NCBI GenBank assembly: GCA_022266195.1
Contig: WHVY01000006.1
Location: forward strand, 5,270,001-5,334,000
Origin: Tetranychus cinnabarinus
Taxonomy: Eukaryota > Arthropoda > Arachnida > Trombidiformes > Tetranychidae
Length of the DNA stretch: 64,000 nucleotides
Direction: 5' to 3'
Position numbers and translations under genes: made by a program. Shown one piece after another: positions 38,501 through 49,873 of the stretch. Each line of letters starts with the position of its first letter. Positions within the stretch are counted from its first letter, which is position 1. Under the pieces are notes generated by a model that saw only the letters and a list, made by a program, of their open reading frames with translations, did no database searches and was not told the DNA's origin.

Positions 38501-38973
38501 AAACGTATTTGTTTGTTTCTTGTAAATCTACTTTTCCTCTTTTTTTTTCTCCTGATTACTAACTTATTCTCATGTTTCTTCCATTTTTTTTCTATTTTTA
38601 TCCTTTTACCTCCACTCTTGGAATTGCCTCTGCGATTATCAATTATCTGATTGCGATCTGTTGTTGATCCACTTAATGATTCTACTTTAGTCTTGGATTC
38701 CAACGGTTTGTCTCTGTTTTATTGGCCATGACTGGAAACGAGAGAAAAGCTTTCCTTCAATTCGCTACTGGATGCTCATCCTTACCACCCGGTGGACTAG
38801 CTAATCTTCATCCTCGATTAACTGTTGTTCGTAAGGTGGATGCCACTGATGGCAGCTATCCTTCTGTCAATACCTGCGCTCATTATCTTAAAATGCCTGA
38901 CTATTCAAGTGAGGAAATTATGAGAGAGCGATTATTAGCAGCAACAAAAGAGAAAGGATTCCATTTGAATTGA
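29531..38973 (+). CDS. HECTD1: HECT E3 ubiquitin ligase HECTD1, seven exons, complete
   Basis: Exons 29531-29670, 29836-30070, 30931-35407, 35557-35640, 35808-38165, 38292-38442 and 38691-38973 splice in phase (GT-AG throughout) to 2575 aa; human is 2610. The N terminus (VDPETLLEWLSMGQGDERE) and the armadillo-like region follow HECTD1 closely. Then come ankyrin repeats at about residues 394-470, a SUN/discoidin-like domain at about 1106-1246, and a MIB/HERC2 domain at about 1279-1339. A Ser/Ala-rich linker of about 1350-1640, an acidic stretch near 1760-1790 and the HECT domain from about 2100 to the end follow. The catalytic cysteine is in SVNTCAHYL at residue 2544; the invariant end GFHLN is present. 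HECTD1 ubiquitinates cytosolic targets in development and cell migration (family knowledge). The 4.5-kb third exon is unusually long. Introns are 67-860 bp where measured. Confidence 0.97.
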
Positions 38974-39507
38974 TTTACAAATTTGATTTAACAAAAAATA
39001 CTAAAAAAATACTAAAGCAAAAGTTTATTTATATAAAATACAAAAAAAAGTTTATGTTGGAAAGCTTAAACAAAATACAGATTAATTAAGTTGTATAGCT
39101 CGTAAAAATTGATGGTAATTTGAAAAAAAAGTATTGTCGCGATTTAAAATATTTCATTGAAATAAACAAACACATAATGTGAGAGGTAATTAAGCCTGAT
39201 TGATTGTGGATTCATAATTTACGTTATAAAGAACTCCTAAAATTGACCAAAAAAGAAATTAACAATTTCTCTGATTCTCAAATTCAACGAAAAAAATAAA
39301 GTTATTATCAACCAGAAAACAAATATTCAAGTTTTACTTTTATTGTAAACACGAGTTTTCAATGTTCAACGATAATAATTGATTGATTATCAAAATAAAA
39401 ACGTAAAAACAATTGAAAAGCTTAAAAAATTTAATAAAATCTCAAGGATAACTATAATTAGGTTAAACATATTAAATACAATTGTACAATGGGTTGTACA
39501 AAACAAA
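38974..39507. other. Convergent 3' region
   Basis: Short AT-rich gap where HECTD1 (+) and the 7TM gene (-) end. AATAAA signals on the plus strand lie at about 39161 and 39295. Confidence 0.5.
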
Positions 39508-41583
39508 TTAAAGGGAGATAACATTGATTTGACCCAAAAGAGGTACACCAATGATTATTAATGAAAAAATTAATACGATGGAAGATGATTTGATTGGTAA
39601 ATTAAACAATTTAGCCACCATACTAAGTGATGAGGTGTATTGAAGTAGTGAATTCAATTCTGATTCATCTGTATGCTGATATCCAAAGGGACGAGCTTTC
39701 AATTCATGGCCAAGACTTCTTAAGATTCTGCAAGATTGAGTTAACCGGACAGCTTGAATCATTGGAACCAACAAGATAGCAATCCAAAGAATTGCCGAGA
39801 TAATAAGCAATGAATAACTTGACAGATTATTGATTCTGGTGAACAACAGGAATGTGTAAAGACAAATTTTACAAATAAAAACAATTGAAACCAAAGAGAC
39901 GCAAACGGCTTGATTATTATTTAGATAAGCAACAAATTTCCTTGCCTCTTCAGCCCTTTGATAAAACTCCTGTAATGAAATAGAAAAATAAAAAGCATAA
40001 ATAAATTAATCAAAACCAGAATTATATCTATGCTAATGAAGACTGGCAAATTAAATATTGCGCATGAAAAATTAGAGTTACTCATTTTCCGCGAGACTTT
40101 ACATTTGGCAACTCAATTAATAAACTAATCTAATAATAAACATTATCATTCTTTGATTTAGAAATCTTGATATCGGGTAATGTGTGCAAGATCATGCGAT
40201 CAACATTCAACCAGTTGATGAGTCTTCAGTCTAACTCATGTAAATTCAGATTATTTTCTGATAATCTGATGATATTTTTCCTAGTCAATGTAAATTAATC
40301 GATAGCAATTATTGAGAAATGGATTGGACTAGTGACTCTTGCAGGTTTATAAGGAATTTTGTTTTCCATACCTGAAAGGTTATTCTTTTTTCTCTAACTC
40401 CTTGGCAAAGTGAGGTGATGAATGAAATATTCAGCTGACAATGGACAGCATAGCTGGTTACGATAGCTGAACAGATGATATCGAAAACAGTCAGGCAAGC
40501 GACTGTCAAATAGACTAGAACTCTATGAAGATTATTTACATGGAAATGATATTGATTGAAGCTGTCCGGTGCGCTTTTGTAGACATCTGATGGGTAATGA
40601 GTATCATCAGTATGCGAACAGTTTGAGTAATGGTCGGCTCTTAAATTGACACCCAATGAGCTGGGTAGACAATTGAAATTGACTAGAGTGATGTTAAAAT
40701 GGACAATGTGAAGTATGCATGACGATATGATCCAAACTGCTGATAAAAGGAGGAAAACACGTAAAGTTGATATAAGACGTCGACTTTCAATGAACCAATT
40801 AGCTGTTTGAGATAATTGCAGAAATCCTCTTTCCATTAGATTCTCGAGACGTTCACATTCAGGTGTACGCAGTAAGTACAAGAGGTAAAGGTAGGAAGCA
40901 AAATGAAGTAAATCAGGAATGACGAAGTGAGATATTAACTTATTGTTGCAGGTATTTGAGTCGCTAATCAATTCAATGGGCGATGGTGTTGTTGAAAGCA
41001 TATTTGGATCATAAACAGATCCATTGGAATCACTTACATCGGACTTGTTTGATAAAAAATTTGAATCTGGTGAGTTACTTTCATTTATAATGATGGTGCT
41101 TGAATCACTATTTGACAAGATCAAAGGTAAAAGATGAGGTAAACCATCACCTCGATAGCAAGTACAATATGAAAGAAAGTAAGCTGAAAATATGAGAACT
41201 AGAATCAATAAAGTATAAGTAAAATTGACTAAATTAATCAACCAGTTGATTAGAAGGTTAAGAAAATATGTAAATGTTGTAAACACAGGCGCTTCATTTG
41301 TGGGTGCTGTGGGTTCTGTTGAGAGTGATGGTTGATGAACAGGTGATGTTTGTAAGGAAGACAATTGAGATGAACTTGATGACGAAGCGAGGGGAACTGT
41401 TGACAATAATGGTCGCCATCCAAGGAAAGAGGTGAGACGAAAATAAGGTGACAACACTTTGTGTTTACAATATACTAAAACAGCTGAAACGGAATTATCC
41501 TGACCAAAGTTGAAATTTTCCAGATTCACTACCAGCATTGTATGGTCAGTACTAATTGATGTTGCCATACTTTTTGAAGGCAT
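39508..41583 (-). CDS. Seven-helix chemoreceptor-like protein (gustatory-receptor-like), two exons
   Basis: Exon 1 41583-40372 and exon 2 39969-39508 join in phase 0 across a 402-bp GT-AG intron (557 aa). Hydrophobic segments lie near residues 105-140, 220-242, 268-295, 345-378, and three more in exon 2, consistent with about seven helices. The intron falls just before EFYQRAEEARKFV. The C-terminal plan (a loop with ELNSLLQYTSSLSMVAKLF, then a final helix ending in LLGQ) resembles arthropod gustatory receptors, where the last intron also precedes the final helices. The classic TYhhhhhQF motif is not present, and the long Ser/Asn-rich first loops are unusual. If it is a GR, it would be an inverted-topology ligand-gated channel in sensory cells. 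Function is inferred from topology only. Confidence 0.6.
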
Positions 41584-42530
41584 TTTGAATTAAAAATTAA
41601 TTGTTGAATCTTGAACTCAATGATGGAACCTTTGGTTACTGGTTTGAAATGGCGTCAATTGAAAGAGCTGGAATCACTCTGATCCTTGGTACAATCAAGT
41701 TTATTGTGCACAAAATAATCATTTTTTGTTGCTAATCTTCACAGATTATCGTTAATCTAGATCCAAAGAGTAAAGATCTTTGATCTGAATCTATCTTTGC
41801 ATTGGTAATTATTTAAAATGTTAAAATTTAACATTTTTTTACTAAAATTTTATGTTAAAAACAAAGGTAAAAAGGTTGTTACTTAAGCAAAAGAAGTCTT
41901 GGTTTTGCTTGTCTTTGCTTTTACTCTTCTTTTTTAGTTTCTTTTTTATTTTCCTTGTCTATTCATTACTCAGGGTTTGATTTTAAATTTCAAATTAACA
42001 GATATCAACCAATCGAGTGTTTAGACTGTAACAGTTTGGTTTTTGCGAGTTTAAATTCCCATTTTCATCTTAAAGCTGTTTAAACCAATTTGTTTTTAAT
42101 GCTAATTGTTGAAGGTAATGATATTATTACTGGATAAAATTACGCCTGCATCAATCATCAATGGCAACAATAATCACTCAATTTATATTGGACATATTTC
42201 ATTATCAAATGAACTTTAATCATGCATTCTAAAAGCCAAACAAACATGGAATTTCTCATTTTTGCTACAACGGTGAACGAATAGTCAAGAATTATTAATT
42301 GTTGATGAATTATCTCGGTATTTTAAATCAATGGTTGATTGTCAAAACTTAAATTTAAATTTCAAGATGAATTTTTAAGTGGACAACTAAATAAAGCACC
42401 GCCTTTTTAATAAATATCAAATTGAAATGTAACTAACAAGATTAATTCAGTGTAAGCGAAAATTGGTTGAAAGATCACTTAAATCAGTCATTGACAGATA
42501 ATCATCAGTGATCATTTATCAATGATAACG
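41584..42530. other. Intergenic, no gene seen
   Basis: 5' flank of the 7TM gene; AT-rich with homopolymer T runs. It borders the palindrome arm at 42531. Confidence 0.4.
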
Positions 42531-43090
42531 GCAACAATCAAAGTTAATGACTAACAGTGCAAATTGAGTGAAAATTAAACCTCCAATAGTTTATTTTGGC
42601 ATCACAAGATGTCAGAACAATCATAAACTGAAGTTTAATGAAACAAAATGTAAGTCAAGTTACTTTTTGTAACGAAATCAAAAACGAAACGTCCTTCTTT
42701 ACCTGGACATTTCACCAGTGGGTCACCCTATGCTAAACGTGATGAAGTTATCATTAACCAAGGGATAACAAATAAAGATTTTGATACTTTACATTAACTT
42801 TCAACACCTCGATTATAATCGCATGGAGTCATTAATAGGCGAAAGTCAAGCCTTTTAAACACTTTTTTAAAGTCACATGGTGAGAAAAGCAAATGATGAA
42901 ACAAAAAAATCGGGAAACCGCGATGCATTAAAGGATAAAGATGATGATGCCGAAGAGGTTACAGTCTTATTTTGTATTTGACAGTCTGTTCTATTAAACC
43001 AATGAATCATTATCGATCGAAAGATTTCATCGCTTTATTTCGCTTCATTATTTTATTTTATTACAATACAAGAACACTGAATAAATCATT

Positions 43091-43237
43091 TTATGCGAAT
43101 TCTTTATAAAATACAGAATGATTTACGGGTGGACGGGGTATAGCAGCGTTTTGGTTTTTCTGAGCTTGGACCATAGCAAATCCATAGATGGCTGAAATAG
43201 CCAGGAAACAGATTACTTGGCAAACGCTGATATTCAT
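43091..43237 (-). CDS. Small secreted peptide, type A (left arm)
   Basis: A 48-aa frame from the ATG at 43237, single exon. The signal peptide is about residues 1-24 (MNISVCQVICFLAISAIYGF then AMVQ), followed by a 24-residue mature peptide starting AQKNQNAAIPRPPVNHS. It has no cysteines in the mature part. AATAAA-type signals follow the stop. The tandem neighbour at 44320-44469 has nearly the same signal peptide and flanks but an unrelated mature tail. An identical copy is at 55579-55725. Function unknown; a secreted signalling, salivary or reproductive peptide is possible. Confidence 0.65.
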   Translation of the reverse strand: MNISVCQVICFLAISAIYGFAMVQAQKNQNAAIPRPPVNHSVFYKEFA

Positions 43238-44319
43238 TGTGAGTTTAAACTGTTGATATTTTTTTCAGTTGAAAGCAGAAAGCACAATTTAGATGTAACA
43301 CTGATGGTTTTATTGAATAATAGATCTTTTAATGATGATCTCAATAGGAATTCGCATTCTTTCTTACAGAAAATTAACGCATCCTGAGTAAATAAACACC
43401 TTCAAATTATAATTATAATTTTCTCTCAGTTTCAATTGAAGCTAAGCAAATATAGGGCATAGTTGAATGCTTTTATTAATTCAACATAAACATAAAGGAG
43501 GGTCTCCAGAATTTTTCACTTTTTTATCCTTGGGAGTTAAGGACTCAACTTTTTTTCTAGTTACAGTTTTTTATGCTTCGTTCGAAAATAAAAACTATTT
43601 TTTGGTTGAATCAGCGGTTTTTGAGTTTTTTGAGGTCAAAGTGACAACTTTCGAGGTCATTTAAGACCGGACCATAGGTAAAATTTTTTGCAAACTTCGG
43701 CAATCAATAAATCTTAATAAGGCCTATCGAATGGTGTATAAAACTTTTCTTTATGTATCATAGTTTTCGGTTAAACCGCTTTATACTGAAAACCGGTGAT
43801 GAATGAGAACAATATTATAAAAGATATCTGTCATCACAAGATGTCAGAACAATCATAAACTGAAGTTTAATGAAACAAAATAAAAGTCAAGTTACTTTTT
43901 GTAACGAAATCAAAAACGAAACGTCCTTCTTTACCTGGGAATTCACCAGTGGGTCACCCTATGCTAAATGTGATGAAGTTATCATTAACCAAGGGATAAC
44001 AAATAAAGATTTTGATACTTTACATTGACTTTGAGCACTTCGATTATAATGGCATATAGTCATGAATAGGCGAAAGTCAAGCCTTTTACATACTTTTGTC
44101 ATACAGCGTCAAATAGTGAGAAAAGCAAACGATGAAACTAAAAAACCGAAAAACCGAGATGGATTAAAGGATGAAGATGATGATACCGAAGACGTTACAG
44201 TCTTATTTTGTGTTTGACAGTCTATTCAATCATTAATATATAAATGAATTATTCAAGATTTTCTCGTTATATTTCGCTTTATTTATTTATTTCATTACAA
44301 TACAAGAGGACTGAATAGT

Positions 44320-44469
44320 TCATTCCCCTTTTAATGGCAGGGAAGCTAGACGTGGCACGTCGTAATCGGGATCAATTGGGATGGTTACAGCATCGCCTTG
44401 GACCATAACAAATCCATAGATGGCTGAAATAGCCAGGAAACAGATTACTTGGAAAAAGCTGATATTCAT
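44320..44469 (-). CDS. Small secreted peptide, type B (left arm)
   Basis: A 49-aa frame from the ATG at 44469. The open frame extends 17 codons upstream to an earlier ATG at 44520, but the paralogue's start and the signal-peptide position favour 44469. The signal peptide MNISFFQVICFLAISAIYGF is followed by an acidic, Pro-rich mature part (GDAVTIPIDPDYDVPRLAS) with no cysteine. It has an identical inverted copy at 54348-54497. Function unknown. Confidence 0.65.
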   Translation of the reverse strand: MNISFFQVICFLAISAIYGFVMVQGDAVTIPIDPDYDVPRLASLPLKGE

Positions 44470-45017
44470 TGTGAGTTTAAACTGTTGAAATTTTTTAGCA
44501 GTGGGAAGCAGAAAACACAATTTAGATGCAACACTGATGGTTTTATCGTAGATCTTTTAATGATGATCTCAATCGGAATTCGCATTCTTTTATACAGAAA
44601 ATTAACGCATCCTGAGTACATAAACAACTTCAAATGATAAGCATTTTAAATTTTCACTGTTTCGATTGAAGCTATTTAAATATGTGCACATAGTTTATGG
44701 TTTAATGGCTTGTATTTATTTAACATAAATTTAGATCAATGTTTAAAACAGAGACATTAACTTGTAGAAATTGACACTTTTCAATTTGAACATGAAACGC
44801 ATTATTTGATCAACAAAATCTTTAAACCGTCATGATATTGGATTAGCTGTTATTTTATGAGTCAAGCATTAGCATACTCAAATATTGATTCGCATTCAAC
44901 TTTAACCTTAGATAATTACTACTAATGAATAACATACAACGTGTCACCTAGTCATTGAAGATTGCTGATGAAGGCGATTTTGAGGGTGACTTCAATGGTA
45001 GCAATGGCTGTTTTGAG

Positions 45018-45453
45018 TGACAAATTTTAGCTTTATTTTGATAAAAAATAACTCTTTACCAGTCAAAATAAAATGAATGATTTTATTTAAAGGGTTCACG
45101 TTAGTCTCAGGTCAAGTTAACTATGTAAGTGTAATTAATGTACCTCTCTAATAGTCCATTATCAATATAAGATACCTAAAAGTAATGTTGAAGTAAAAGT
45201 GGCATCAATTTAATTTGATTACTGTTTTCATGTGATGTTTGTTTTGTAATCAATTTTCATAAAAGGATTATGTGTAAAAATTCTGACTTTCCAGTTAAGA
45301 GTTTGAACTTTGTAGGTTTGTAGGCCCATAAAAATTGAGTCCATTAGTGGCAGCAACAAATTTCTCCGATCAACAGTTTTCGAGAAAATCGAGGTCAAAG
45401 TGCAAACTTCGATCGCCTTTTTTCAATTATGGGACAAGATTTTTTCATGAAAC
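45018..45453. other. Palindrome spacer, left of the LTR element
   Basis: Noncoding. A stretch at about 45191-45255 matches 53186-53250 in inverted orientation, with few differences, so the inverted repeat has a further inner block beyond the main arms. A GAGGTCAAAGTG motif occurs near 45390. Confidence 0.6.
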
Positions 45454-45625
45454 TGTAAAGATTTTAACTTTACTGTTTGAGAGTTCCTAGAGAACTAACT
45501 CTTTTCTTTATTTTTGTCTACAATTTATATCTTAGAATACATAATACATACTAACATAGGTAAAATAATCGATAAAGGTGTAACATTAAAATCAGAATAC
45601 ATCAATTACTTTTGGGTGTGTTACA
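45454..45625 (-). repeat. 3' LTR of the non-autonomous element
   Basis: 172 bp, identical to 51847-52018. On the minus strand it starts TGTAACACACCC and has a TATA-like GATATAAATT. Confidence 0.93.
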
Positions 45626-45667
45626 TATACCGGCCGCCATTCTGAACAGCCACTGTTCAGTTACAAT
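45626..45667. repeat. Hairpin-containing direct repeat, copy next to the LTR
   Basis: TATACCGGCCGCCATTCTG followed by AACAG, three bases and CTGTTCAG: an 8-bp stem CTGAACAG/CTGTTCAG with a CCA loop. The same block with loop TCT is at 47181-47226. The stem is conserved while the loop differs. The pair brackets the Cys-rich ORF. Confidence 0.8.
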
Positions 45668-45939
45668 AATTACGCGGGTTCTGAGGATGGTAAGTTTGTG
45701 TTTGGTGAAGGGTTCATTGTTCCGATGCTCTCAACTTATTTTCAGCTTCGTTCAACAATGTAGGGATAGCATTAGGACTAGAATTATATATTGAAATTTA
45801 ATTGTTTGGTTCGGATCTTGAATCATATTTAGTAATAACAGGTTTGTAAATATAATATTATTGACTAGTTAAAGAAATATGAAATTAATTAGTACGTTAT
45901 CAATTTTTTTTCAGCCATCGGTTCGTATTTCGGGTAAAT

Positions 45940-46995
45940 TTAAGTCAATCTGGTTCTTATTTTAGAAGATTTGTTCCATCCTTCTAGCTCTATAAGAGGA
46001 AAGTCTATTTCAGCCCCTGCAGTATATGAGATTTGACCGTTGGAAGATTTACTATGGAGCATGATTTGTCTTAAACTTCTAGAGTCTTCGCTTCCACAAT
46101 TACGACAACAGTTGGGTCCGATCCCACAGAATTCGGGTTGATATCTTTCTTCTCTTGTGAGGGGAGGACCAAGACAGCATCCACTGTTTCTTGTTGGGTT
46201 GTCTGGTCGGAATTTCTTACAGCATCCCTTGTAATTGGACTTGTGATTTGGTATGCAGTTGTATTCAGTGTTCCACTCTTCACAACACCATTTACAAATG
46301 ATTAAAAACTGACTACGGAGCCGATAAAATGGACTATCCCGTAGTTCAAAAGAGGTAGGATATTCTTCAAAATCAAGAGGGTGTATTGAGACAGCAGTAC
46401 GAGCAATTTGGGAGTAATATTTGTAAAATTCGCTTATCTTTGCGTCACTTGCCATAATAAACTGTCTCTGATTATGACTTGTAGGAGTACCTCTATGACA
46501 AGGAATTTTTGCCATGGAAGACTGTATCCAAGATTTTTCAAACATACTGACTGGAGAGAAGGAAACAACATCGATGAGTGCAAAGTTATAGGGTTCAGGT
46601 GGGTCACTGCAATCTTCAAGATAGTCGTATTCAGGTTCGACATATGCGTGTTTGACATAGCATTGGGATCGTATGGATCGGGCAAATGCAAACTCATTAG
46701 CATCATGAGATGAACCGTCAATTGCATGGTCCATACTGATAAAGAGTCCTAAAGCAGCGTAGTCTGCATTATCTGCAAATTCTTCATAAGAAATTTTCTT
46801 AAGTCCACCTCGAAAAGGAATACAAAAGGAATAGGAGGCACCACCAATAATGCCAACATACTGGATGATTCCGTCCCAAACTGTATTCTTGACACGCAAG
46901 TCACTAGCATAGTGTATTATATATTGCCAAAATACCACGCTTTGTCTATTTCGGTTACAAAATGGGATAAGGGCATTGCAAGGTTTATCCGTCAT
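45940..46995 (-). CDS. Cys-rich ORF of unknown function inside the LTR element
   Basis: A 351-aa uninterrupted frame from the ATG at 46995. The N-terminal 200 residues look globular (VVFWQYIIHYASD, WDGIIQYVGIIGGASYSFC). The C-terminal third has dense cysteine clusters (CKWCCEEWN, GCCKKF, SGCCLGPP, CGIGPNCCRNCG), which suggests a metal-binding module. There is no clear signal peptide or membrane helix, so it is not an obvious envelope protein. It occupies the place after gag where pol or env would be, and the hairpin repeat flanks it on both sides. It may be a captured host gene or an element-specific accessory protein. I recognise no family. Confidence 0.6.
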   Translation of the reverse strand: MTDKPCNALIPFCNRNRQSVVFWQYIIHYASDLRVKNTVWDGIIQYVGIIGGASYSFCIPFRGGLKKISYEEFADNADYAALGLFISMDHAIDGSSHDANEFAFARSIRSQCYVKHAYVEPEYDYLEDCSDPPEPYNFALIDVVSFSPVSMFEKSWIQSSMAKIPCHRGTPTSHNQRQFIMASDAKISEFYKYYSQIARTAVSIHPLDFEEYPTSFELRDSPFYRLRSQFLIICKWCCEEWNTEYNCIPNHKSNYKGCCKKFRPDNPTRNSGCCLGPPLTREERYQPEFCGIGPNCCRNCGSEDSRSLRQIMLHSKSSNGQISYTAGAEIDFPLIELEGWNKSSKIRTRLT

Positions 46996-47180
46996 TTAGG
47001 GACTCAAACAGATTTTTCAATATTTAGGATTGTTAGAATTACAATAAAAGGTAATAAAGAGTTAATAGAGATGAATGAAGGATGGCGAAAACTAAGTTTT
47101 TTTAAACCAGCGATCGAATCAATCAAAATATTTTAGGAATGAGGAATAGGATCAGGTTTTGTGTAAATGGGTCTAATACA

Positions 47181-47226
47181 ATATACCGGCCACCATTCTG
47201 AACAGTCTCTGTTCAGTTACATTATT
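47181..47226. repeat. Hairpin-containing direct repeat, copy upstream of the Cys-rich ORF
   Basis: Second copy of the block at 45626-45667, with the same 8-bp stem and a different 3-base loop. It lies between gag and the Cys-rich ORF. Confidence 0.8.
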
Positions 47227-47453
47227 TGTGACCACTCAAATTTAAGGTGATAGGCTGCCATCCATGGTTTCAATTTGAGTGTTAAACTGAAATAAATTAT
47301 TATTGGATTCCTATGTTTTATACTAACTCAAAATTTTATACTAAACTCTATTAGTTTTGTGATTATTTATTTTGTTTTTTGTTTATTATTTATTTTTCTT
47401 TATCTAAGGTTCTCTAATTTCTATGTTTTAAATAAGTTTTAATCTTTCTTCCT

Positions 47454-47951
47454 TTATTTGTCCGTTTCTTTAACTGATTCATTTACGGTTTCGAGAAGTG
47501 ACGAGTAGCTGTTGACTTCTTGTTCGGCCAATCTAGCTGCTATAATTAATTCATTAATTGTTTTTGGATTTCTTACTACAATCTCATATTTGATTTGTGG
47601 TAGTAATTTTCCTTTTATTAGACTGACGATAAAACTCTCAGGCGTTGTTCTATCTATGATTTTACATAATCCATATATTTGGTAAATAAAAGCGATGGTA
47701 GATTGACCAACTTGTTGTTTGTTTGCCTGTAATTCTTGTGCTAGCTTAGCTTTGTAATGAAAGGTACTAAGGCCTACAAGAGCGTCATTCTTCCATTCTT
47801 CTTCATTATCTGCGTCGACGTTTGCCCTTGGGCTGTCAGCATACAAGATGTCGTACAATTTAATTAATTTTTCTTTTGTTGTACCTATTTTGAGTAATTG
47901 ATTTACGAGTTTAATTTCGGTCACGTAGAATAAGCTATCTTCTTCTTCCAT
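47454..47951 (-). CDS. Reduced gag-like protein
   Basis: A 165-aa frame from the ATG at 47951. Residues about 90-150 (VGQSTIAFIYQIYGLC, FIVSLIKGKLLPQIKYE, NPKTINELIIAARLAEQE) closely follow the gag region of the element at 58364 (VGQSAVAFIYEMNELC-type block and the LLPQIKYG and NPKTLQELVERARLAE blocks). There is no zinc knuckle and no downstream protease. The N-terminal part differs. It probably still takes part in capsid assembly for the non-autonomous element, but that is inference. Confidence 0.75.
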   Translation of the reverse strand: MEEEDSLFYVTEIKLVNQLLKIGTTKEKLIKLYDILYADSPRANVDADNEEEWKNDALVGLSTFHYKAKLAQELQANKQQVGQSTIAFIYQIYGLCKIIDRTTPESFIVSLIKGKLLPQIKYEIVVRNPKTINELIIAARLAEQEVNSYSSLLETVNESVKETDK

Positions 47952-48483
47952 TCTTTATTTGTTAAGTATTACATCTTTAATCTAATTATCTAGTATCTAA
48001 TTTAATAAAATCTGCTTAAGGTTGTAAATAATCGTAATTTAATTTAATTTATTTTAATTAATTTTTAATTAAGTAAAGTATTTCTATTCGATATCAAAGT
48101 TGAAATATGCAATTATTTTAATGAATTATTGTTATCAATTCTTTTATAATTTCTCTTTATCTATGGTATAGTTAGATTATTTTTTGTTTATTAATCTAGG
48201 TAAGTTATGATTATTGTATATAATGTTTATTCTAGTAAGGTGTTGTCTCTTGAGACTAAATCAAATTAAGTGATTTATCATCTATTTTGACTAAAATAAC
48301 TTTCTAGCAATTTAAGGTGTAGTCACTCTGGACTTTAATAATCTATTGTATTTATGATTAGGGTGTAACCTTTTTGAGTCTGATTTATCATTTGCAGCTT
48401 AAACTGACTATTATTGCTGTATATTGTAGAATCACTAGGACTTATGGTAAGATTTTATTATTATTATCTGATTTTATTATTAT

Positions 48484-49251
48484 CGGAGCGTAGCAAAGCG
48501 AAGTGAAGATTTTAACTCAGCTTAGCCATTTTGAAAATCGTCTTTTTGGTTTCTGTCAGCGGCCATATCACCTAAACCACTTGCCTTAATCACTTGAAAC
48601 TAAAAACATACTTCGAACAATTTGTGCAGATGTGCTGAAAAGACTTTCAAGGCCATCAGAGGTCATTTTTCGGGAATTCGACCTTTGACCTTGAGAGGTC
48701 ATTTGAAGGTCATTTATAAATTTTTGATGCTTTTTCATTATACTCACAAAAGATCATCATTATGGTACTTATATTTGAACTGATATGGCTGAAAACACGG
48801 GCAAATACTGAAAAACTCATATTAAATGTGCTTCAACGAACGATGTTAAATGAATGGTGCATTGATCGTTGTCCACTTTTTCGCATTAGATGATCATGAG
48901 TTATGTTTCAGTCAAATATTGAAGAGGATGCAAAGTGAATAATTTCAAAGGCCTCATTGGTAGAAAGATTGAAGTTCGAAATAAAGATGCTTCAAATGAT
49001 GACGAAAGAAGTTAGAGGAAGAAAATGAAGTCGTTTGACTTCGTAAATTCTGGCATAAATTATCAAAACAGAGAAGCTTCCGTTGTAAGTTGAAACAGAT
49101 CGTGAGTAGTCTGAGTTCCAACTAGGACCTGGTCAATATTTAGCGGTTAACATTTGAATCTATCAAATTGCCAAATGTTTCTTTCAGCAAGTGAATTTTA
49201 CGAAACATTGCAATAAAAATACGATAGATTCAATCTGTTCTAACGCTCCGA
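48484..49251. repeat. Possible nested insertion with short inverted ends
   Basis: Within the leader, ATCGGAGCGT at about 48482 is matched by ACGCTCCGAT at about 49243 on the far side. The segment is less AT-rich than its surroundings and carries several AGGTCA-type motifs near 48650-48720. No target duplication was found, so the element boundary is uncertain. Confidence 0.3.
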
Positions 49252-49873
49252 TTTCGGCGAGCAATCGTCTGACCTAGTTATAATATTATCTTCTGATCAA
49301 TAGATTTGCAAAAATGCAAGGTTTAGTTATTATATTTAATTCTTTGAATTTTTAAAATGATTAACTTTTATATTTAATACTAGAAATTACGAGCTGAATA
49401 TTCGTGCAAGTTAAGAGTTATTTTGTAGCAGTGAGGAAAGATGGTGAGCTAAGCTTCTAACCAATCGATCAATAACTGGTATCTGTTGAATTTTATTTAT
49501 TTTTTTTATTTATTTTTGTTAATACTTATTTGGAATTTTTTCAGGAAATATTCAAGAGTGCAAGTGAAATTCAGCACATGGCCAACTTTAATGACTAGAA
49601 TCAATAGTGAATGAGTACGTTTAGAATGGGAACTGAGTTCTTAAACCATTTAACAATGCTCTTGTTTTTTAGTTTTAAATTAGAATCAATGGTGTATGAT
49701 TTATATTATTTGAATTGATTGAAGATGGGAACCAAGTTCTTAAACCACCTATAAATCGTTTTTTTTGAGTCAAAATTATAATTATAATTTAGAGTTAGGT
49801 TATTAATCAGTCAATTCGTGACGATATAGATTATAAGTAGAGCTTTATCTCTTTCAAATGTAATTTATCAATT

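Larger units (their letters stand above)
42531..45017. repeat. Large inverted repeat, left arm
   Basis: Reverse complement of 53800-56285. Paired positions sum to 98817 over the inner half and 98816 over the outer half, so only about one base of indel separates 2.49-kb arms. It contains two tandem paralogous units of about 0.8 kb offset by 1232 bp (from about 42601 and 43833), each with one small secreted-peptide gene. The inner edge lies in TGGCTGTTTTGAG at 45017. The outer edge at 42531 is where the partner arm is interrupted by an LTR element, so the true repeat may extend further. Confidence 0.95.

Noticed and set aside
45612..45794. 60-aa plus-strand frame starting within the LTR
   Set aside because: Antisense to the element, partly LTR sequence, no ATG start.
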